Below, piece after piece: positions 32,799 to 37,149 of a stretch of DNA of 37,149 nt. The notes under the pieces were generated by a model that had not been told where the DNA came from, made no database searches, and was given only the letters and a program-made list of their open reading frames with translations. A program made the position numbers and the translations under genes. The stretch spans positions 1 to 37,149 of IMG/VR virus record IMGVR_UViG_3300044699_000069, one strand, 5' to 3'. The first letter of the stretch is position 1. Each line of letters begins with the position of its first letter. The DNA comes from a virus.

Positions 32799-33455
32799 CT
32801 AGCGGCGCGTGCTCCGGTTCACCGTGAACCCGGCCGACTCCAGGAGCCGGCGGGACGTCCGGTCACTGGCCGTCTCGGCCGCGCCACCGGACCGGTTCGG
32901 GGTCCGGCGCACGGCCGGCAGCTTGCGCCGGGGGTCGCCCCTGGGCGCGCCCTGGAACAGCGAGGGGTACTCCTGGACGAGCTCGTCCACCTCGTCCTCC
33001 AGGTCGAACACCCCGTTGTCGTCCGGCTCCACGTTCTCCAGGTCCAGGAGCTTGGCCAGCCGGACGGCTTGCTTGGCCGTCCCGGAGAACCCGGCGGCGG
33101 CCAGGTGGGTGGCGGCGGCCTGCTGGGCGGCCACCTGCCAGCCCCCGGCGCTCGCGCTCGCTGGACCCCTTGCCCTCGTCGTCGCCCTCGTCCTCGACGT
33201 CTCCGACGGCGTTCCGCCGGACCGGCCGGCCCTGGCCCTTCAGGAGCCGCGAGATCCGGTCCTCCTGGCGCGCCAGCTTCCGCTTGGCTCTGGCCCACTC
33301 GGCCGCCGTCGGGGGCTCCTCGTCCCCGGCCGGCGGGTTGGCGTCCGGGCCGTCCTCGTCGTCATCGTCGCTGGGCGGCGCGTCGTCGGCGCCCCCGGTC
33401 CGTCGCCCAGGTCCCCCAGGTCGTCCAGGTCCGGGTTGCCGTCGTCCTCGGCCAT
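32799..33455 (-). CDS. Capsid scaffolding protein
   Basis: ATG 33455 opens MAEDDGNPDLDDLGDLGD, an acidic, disordered start. After a base loss near 33402 a further acidic stretch (PPSDDDDEDGPDANPPAGDE) and a helical region (AAEWARAKRKLARQEDRISR) appear, then a second error near 33165 and the C-terminal part AAGFSGTAKQAVRLAKLLDL, DEVDELVQEYPSLFQG and basic FTVNRSTRR. Acidic N-terminus, central coiled coil and basic C-terminus are the classic scaffold plan. It precedes the capsid gene and would direct shell assembly and then leave. Confidence 0.75.
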
Positions 33456-33465
33456 GCGTGCCTCC

Positions 33466-34470
33466 TTACCGGCCCGTCCGGGCCCTCGTACGAGCCCGGT
33501 CCCGGGCTCGCTGTGTGATCACGGCCCGGGCCTGTGGTGACCCTGGCCGGAACCGGAACTGGCCGTCCCGGAAGTTGCGGCGCGCCCGGTCGATCACCGA
33601 GCGCGGGAGCTGGACCAGCGCGGCGTCCGGCAGGCCGGTGGCGCCGTTCACCAGCCGGTCCACAGCCCTGAAGCGTGCCGGGTTGCTGGCGTAGTCGCTC
33701 AGCCCCCGGGCGATCGATCGGGCGGCCTCGCGCGCCAGCCCGATGTCCAGCTCCCCGGGCCGGAGGTTCGTCCGGTCGAGCTGGCACCGGCAGTTGGGAT
33801 GCAGGGGCGGCCCCACCAGCGGCCCGTAGGGCCTGAGTGGGTGGTCACCGTAGCTCAGGCCCGAGGGGAACTCACCATACGGCGCGATGACGCGGCCGGC
33901 GTAGGCCAGGCAGTGCAAGCACGCGTTGCGCTCGGCCACCCAGACCAGGCTCCAGCCGGACTCTGCGGCGGCCTGGTGCTTGCCCATGGCCAACGACCGG
34001 TGGACCACCCAGCCGGCGTCCGTCTCCAGCCCGGTGACGGCGCGCCGAGCGGCGGCCAGGACGGCGGCCACGTCCCCCGGGCGCTCCAGCGGGAGCACCT
34101 GAGCGAGCTCGACAGCGCGCACCAGCCGGCCGCGCGCCCGGTCGTCGGCGCCCATGACCACGCGCGCCAGCACGCCGTCGGGCACGGCGGGACCGGTCTG
34201 CACCCCGCCGAGCACCTGACGCCGGCCGAGCCTCCAGGCCAGGGTCATGGCCGAGACCAAGAGCTCAGCGGCGCGCGGCTGGATGCTCTGGAGCACGCGC
34301 TCCACCACGGACCGGAGGTCTTGGCCGCGCCGGCCGTGCTCTTGGGCGGCCAGGATGACGGCTGTGGCCGCCGCGAGCTGGCGTCGTAGGTCTCGCGATG
34401 CGAGCTCGGCCTGTCGGTCCTCCAGCGTGGTGGCCGCGTGCTCGTTGCGCTCCTGGCGCTCGGTCACCAT
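33466..34470 (-). CDS. MuF-like minor head protein
   Basis: An intact 334-aa gene from ATG 34470, in an overlap with the small gene upstream. The N-terminal half is long-helical (LEDRQAELASRDLRRQLAAA). The C-terminal half holds AGWVVHRSLAMGKHQAAAES, ERNACLHCLAYAGRVIAPYG and PPLHPNCRCQLD, the CxHC and HPNCRC pattern of MuF-like proteins, which bind the portal and may be ejected with DNA. The last ~90 residues are Arg-rich. Placement right after the portal is standard. Confidence 0.8.
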   Translation of the reverse strand: MVTERQERNEHAATTLEDRQAELASRDLRRQLAAATAVILAAQEHGRRGQDLRSVVERVLQSIQPRAAELLVSAMTLAWRLGRRQVLGGVQTGPAVPDGVLARVVMGADDRARGRLVRAVELAQVLPLERPGDVAAVLAAARRAVTGLETDAGWVVHRSLAMGKHQAAAESGWSLVWVAERNACLHCLAYAGRVIAPYGEFPSGLSYGDHPLRPYGPLVGPPLHPNCRCQLDRTNLRPGELDIGLAREAARSIARGLSDYASNPARFRAVDRLVNGATGLPDAALVQLPRSVIDRARRNFRDGQFRFRPGSPQARAVITQRARDRARTRARTGR

Positions 34471-34673
34471 GCCGGGAGCACTCCGGCCAGGCCCAGCATG
34501 ACCTCCAGCACCAGCGGCATGGACGGCGGCCCGGCGGCCCGGTGCCGGCGTTGTTGTACCGGCGCCGTCGCGCTCTTGTATGTCGAGTGGAGGCGTCTAC
34601 CCCCCGTCCTGATGCTGTGACGTGCGACACGTACCCGGTGGCGCGCGGACGTCGACAGCCCCAGCCCGATCAC
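34464..34673 (-). CDS. Small basic protein between portal and MuF genes
   Basis: GTG 34673 overlaps the portal stop (GTGA) and the frame ends at TGA 34464-34466, overlapping the MuF start region. The 69-aa product MIGLGLSTSARHRVRVARHS then IRTGGRRLHSTYKSATAPVQ is strongly basic, with a C-terminal hydrophobic stretch SMPLVLEVMLGLAGVLPAW that could be a membrane anchor or amphipathic helix. No family is recognised. The tight coupling on both sides is the main evidence that it is real. Confidence 0.5.
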   Translation of the reverse strand: MIGLGLSTSARHRVRVARHSIRTGGRRLHSTYKSATAPVQQRRHRAAGPPSMPLVLEVMLGLAGVLPAW

Positions 34674-36221
34674 GGCTTGCCCCCGGCCGGCGGCGTGCTC
34701 GGGGACTTGGGCGGCCCCTTGCCCCCGTCCGCGTCCGTGGCGGCCAGCTCGGCCATCTGGTCCATCATCTCCTGTTGCTTGCGCTCGGCCTCGGCCGCCC
34801 ACTCCTCGGCCTGCTCAGCGGTGTACCCGGCCTCGGTGAGTGTCTGCTCCTGGGGCACGCCGTACTGTTGCTTCAGCCCGATGACCTGCCAGTCCTCCAG
34901 GGACGTGGCCTGGTCCACGGGCTCCCACTGGATGTCCAGCTCGCGGACCTTGATCCCCATCAGCTTCAGGGCGAACAGCCACTCCTCACGGAGCGCGCCG
35001 CGCTGGAGTGTCTGGAGCCGCTGGATCGACGCCACCAGCGGCGCCTCCTCGCGGCGCCGGCTCTCGCCGCTCGGCGCCGTGCCCAGGGACGACTCCTCGG
35101 GCCAGAAGTGCCAGGCCGGCGTCCCGGTGAGCGTGCTCATCAGCTTGATGTAGGTGATGGCGGGCTCCAGGAACAGCTCGGGCGTGGCAGCCTCGAACTG
35201 GCCCACCTCCTTGGTGCCCGGGAAGGTCTGGAGCGAGCCGGGGGCCGCTCGGAGCTGGGAGCTCGTCCCGCCAGTCGCCTGGACGCCGGCCGTGCTGAAC
35301 ACCTCGGCCAGCTCGTCGTCCAGGAACTCGGGCGTGTCGTTGTTGTCGTCCAGATCGGCGTCCGGGTCCAGGAGCCGGTACCGCTGGGGCCAGCCCTGGG
35401 AGTCCGAGGTGTCGAGCTGGGTGCACAGCATCTTGGTCACGGCGTTCTGAGCGCCGTAGCCATCCTCATGGACCGGGCGCCCGTAGGGCAGGCCCGTCCG
35501 GTGATGGAAGAACGGAATCTCCCCGGTGGGGTTCTCCTCCACCGGCTCGGTGACCGACTCGCCCTCGGCCGTCTCTTCCGCGAACTCGGCCCAGCCCTCG
35601 GCCTGGTCAAGCTGGCCGTTCTCCAGGCTCACCCAGTGCTCTATCGTGCCGGCGTAGAACAGGTCCACGCGCCACACCCTGGTGTCGGCGCCGTCGCCCG
35701 CACTGATCTCCCAGCGTCGGATGGCGAACGACTTACGCCGCTCGTTCTCCGGGTCATAGATCACCCGGCAGTGCTTGGGATCATGGACCGTGAACTCCAC
35801 CCCGGCCTGGACCAACTCCTCGTCGGCCGGGCTCGCGCCCTCCAGCTCCTCGTCCTCGTCGTCCACGAGCGGCCACACCATGACGTAGGCGTCCCCGAAC
35901 GTGAACGTCTTCCAGATGAGCTCGGGGTACCACACGTCCATGTCGTTGGCCTGCCACGCCTGATCGATCAGCGTGGTGGCCCGGTCGTCCGTGGGCGCCT
36001 TAATCGTGTTGATCTTGCACCTGTCGACGCGCGAGCGCACCGGAACGCCGAGCAGGTTGAACCGGTAGCGCCGGCTCGCGGCCCTTCAGCTTCTGGGCCA
36101 CCTGGCCGTCGCTGGCGAACACCTCGTCCACGCGGCCCTCGGCGTAGTGCTGAGCCTCCAGGTACGCGGCGTAGTTCTCCTCCAGCTCGGACCAACCGAG
36201 CAACAGGTCCGCGATGCTCAC
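34670..36221 (-). CDS. Portal protein
   Basis: ATG 36221 overlaps the terminase stop. The ~516-aa chain has one base loss near 36075. It starts MSIADLLLGWSELEENYAAY, then RYRFNLLGVPVRSRVDRCKI, DDRATTLIDQAWQANDMDVW, IWKTFTFGDAYVMVWPLVDD, and CRVIYDPENERRKSFAIRRW. The central TGEIPFFHHRTGLPYGRPVH and TKMLCTQLDTSDSQGWPQRY match SPP1 gp6-like portals, and EPAITYIKLMSTLTGTPAWH is the stem/tunnel region. The C-terminus is Glu-rich and coiled (EEWAAEAERKQQEMMDQMAE). It forms the dodecameric DNA channel at the unique head vertex. Confidence 0.85.
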
Positions 36222-37149
36222 GACGCCTCCAGGTAGCTGTCCGTCCGGGGCGTGGTGGCCAGCTTGCGGCCCTTCCCCAGGTAGTGCTGAACGCCGATCA
36301 CGGCGGCGTCCACCACATCATCGTAGGCGTGACGTGGGAAGCCAACGGCCTGCTCCTCCAGTGTGGCGTGGCGCTGGGTGTGCCACACCCGTCGTCTCTG
36401 CCAGAATTCCAGGGCCGTCGCGAACCGTACGTCCTTGCTCTCCGTGCTGTTGATCGTACGCACCCGGACGTTGGGGAGGCCGGTGAAGACGTCCCGCCAC
36501 AGGTCGCCGCCCTGGTTGGTCTCCACCACCACCTCGGACACCTCGGGGTACTCGGCCAGGAGCTCCACCACCCGGGCTTTCAGGTGCTGGCCGGTGAGCC
36601 GGACCTGAGCCGAGTAGCGGATGATCACCCCCGCCTCGTTGATGATCTTCCCCCGAGGGTGCACCCGATCCGGACGTAGGCGCTGTTCCGGCAGCTTGCC
36701 GACGATGGCCAGCCCGGTGTAGTCGCTCGTTTTCCTTGCTCGTGACGGCGGGGTCAATGGCCAGGCACCAGCGCACGGCGCGCCGATTGTCGGGCTCCCC
36801 GTACTGGAAGTCTTCCTTACGCCAATACTGGCCCTCGCGCGCCATGGGGTCATTGTCGAAATTCTTGGCGAATGACCGGGTGTGCCGGAATTCCTGGAGC
36901 CATGTAATCGGCCACTTCTCTGGCCAGATAGAGCGCTCGGTCCCGTCGTCATTGATCAGAATGGGCCGGAAGTAGTGGGCCTGGAATTTCTCGTCCGCTA
37001 TCCACTCGGCGGTTTCCACCCCGGTGGCGTGCTTTACGTGCTGGTGCATGATCGATCCGGGCATGGTGACAGTGCCCACCATGATCACGGCGGCGTAGAT
37101 GTTCAGCGGGAGGATGGCGTCCGTCACCGTGCCCAGCCGCTTCTCGGCC
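36218..37149 (-). CDS. Terminase large subunit, C-terminal part (partial)
   Basis: The gene enters from the right edge and ends near 36218, overlapping the portal start. The visible part includes the end of the ATPase domain (AAVIMVGTVTMPGSIMHQHV, WPITWLQEFRHTRSFAKNFD) and the RNase H-like nuclease: CLAIDPAVTSK...DYTGLAIVG with the first Asp, VSEVVVETNQGGDLW with the Glu, and RHAYDDVVDAAVIGVQHYLG with the last Asp residues. One base loss lies near 36738. It packages DNA into the head through the portal, cutting it at start and finish. The Walker A motif is outside the window. Confidence 0.85.

Noticed and set aside
32781-32800. Plus-strand TTGACC at about 32786 as a promoter
   Set aside because: There is no acceptable -10 box 16-19 nt downstream, and it would run antisense into the scaffold gene; it is part of the hairpin flank.
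34622-36679. Long plus-strand open frame (685 codons) opposite the portal and terminase genes
   Set aside because: It is an antisense shadow created by GC-rich codon bias; the minus strand encodes recognisable portal and terminase motifs here.
1-37149. CRISPR array, insertion sequence, transposase, integrase or antibiotic-resistance gene
   Set aside because: No regularly spaced repeats and no frame with transposase or recombinase motifs was seen. The only MITE-like structure is the inverted repeat at 352-532, reported separately.

Overview
This window is part of the genome of a tailed, dsDNA siphovirus (Caudoviricetes) of a high-GC actinobacterial host. The evidence is very GC-rich coding sequence, dense gene packing with ATGA/GTGA stop-start overlaps, an HK97-type head gene set, a tape measure protein, a -1 frameshifted tail chaperone pair and an M15-type endolysin. 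The endolysin style and overall gene content recall Streptomyces phages. That host assignment is inference, because no host gene is present. Both ends are cut inside genes: a DNA polymerase at the left and the terminase large subunit at the right.

Layout. (1) 1-3833, minus strand: replication block with polymerase N-terminus, a zinc-ribbon mini-protein, a Toprim/D5-type primase-helicase, an excisionase-like HTH protein and two small proteins. (2) About 3870-3920: overlapping divergent promoters. (3) 3961-14336, plus strand: small DNA-binding-like proteins, an SF2 helicase, a Cas4/RecB-like nuclease, zinc-binding proteins, a 165-aa protein, an unusual tRNA-like gene, then a sugar module (SDR epimerase, two glycosyltransferases, a lipoprotein) and a coiled-coil protein. 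(4) A 14-bp stem terminator at 14350-14381 where the two transcription directions converge. (5) 14385-37149, minus strand, read right to left: terminase, portal, MuF-like protein, scaffold, capsid, connectors, a GDPD-lectin protein, two independently transcribed moron-like genes, tail tube proteins, frameshifted chaperones, tape measure, minor tail proteins, tiny membrane proteins, endolysin and holin.

Sequence quality matters here. Most longer genes are broken by frameshifts, yet the parts join into normal full-length proteins. In every case I could reconstruct with confidence the fix is one G or C restored to a short G/C run. I therefore treat these breaks as consensus errors, not pseudogenes, and give single gene spans that cross them.

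The most unusual signals are: a ParB-type parS palindrome between the major tail and tail chaperone genes; a 36-bp near-perfect inverted repeat built on a 9-bp tandem repeat at the end of the primase gene; a repeated promoter motif (CTGAA-N4-GTTAAG) that places the start codon 6-7 nt after the -10 box; a 115-nt tRNA-like gene with an oversized centre; and a peptide tag shared by three early proteins.
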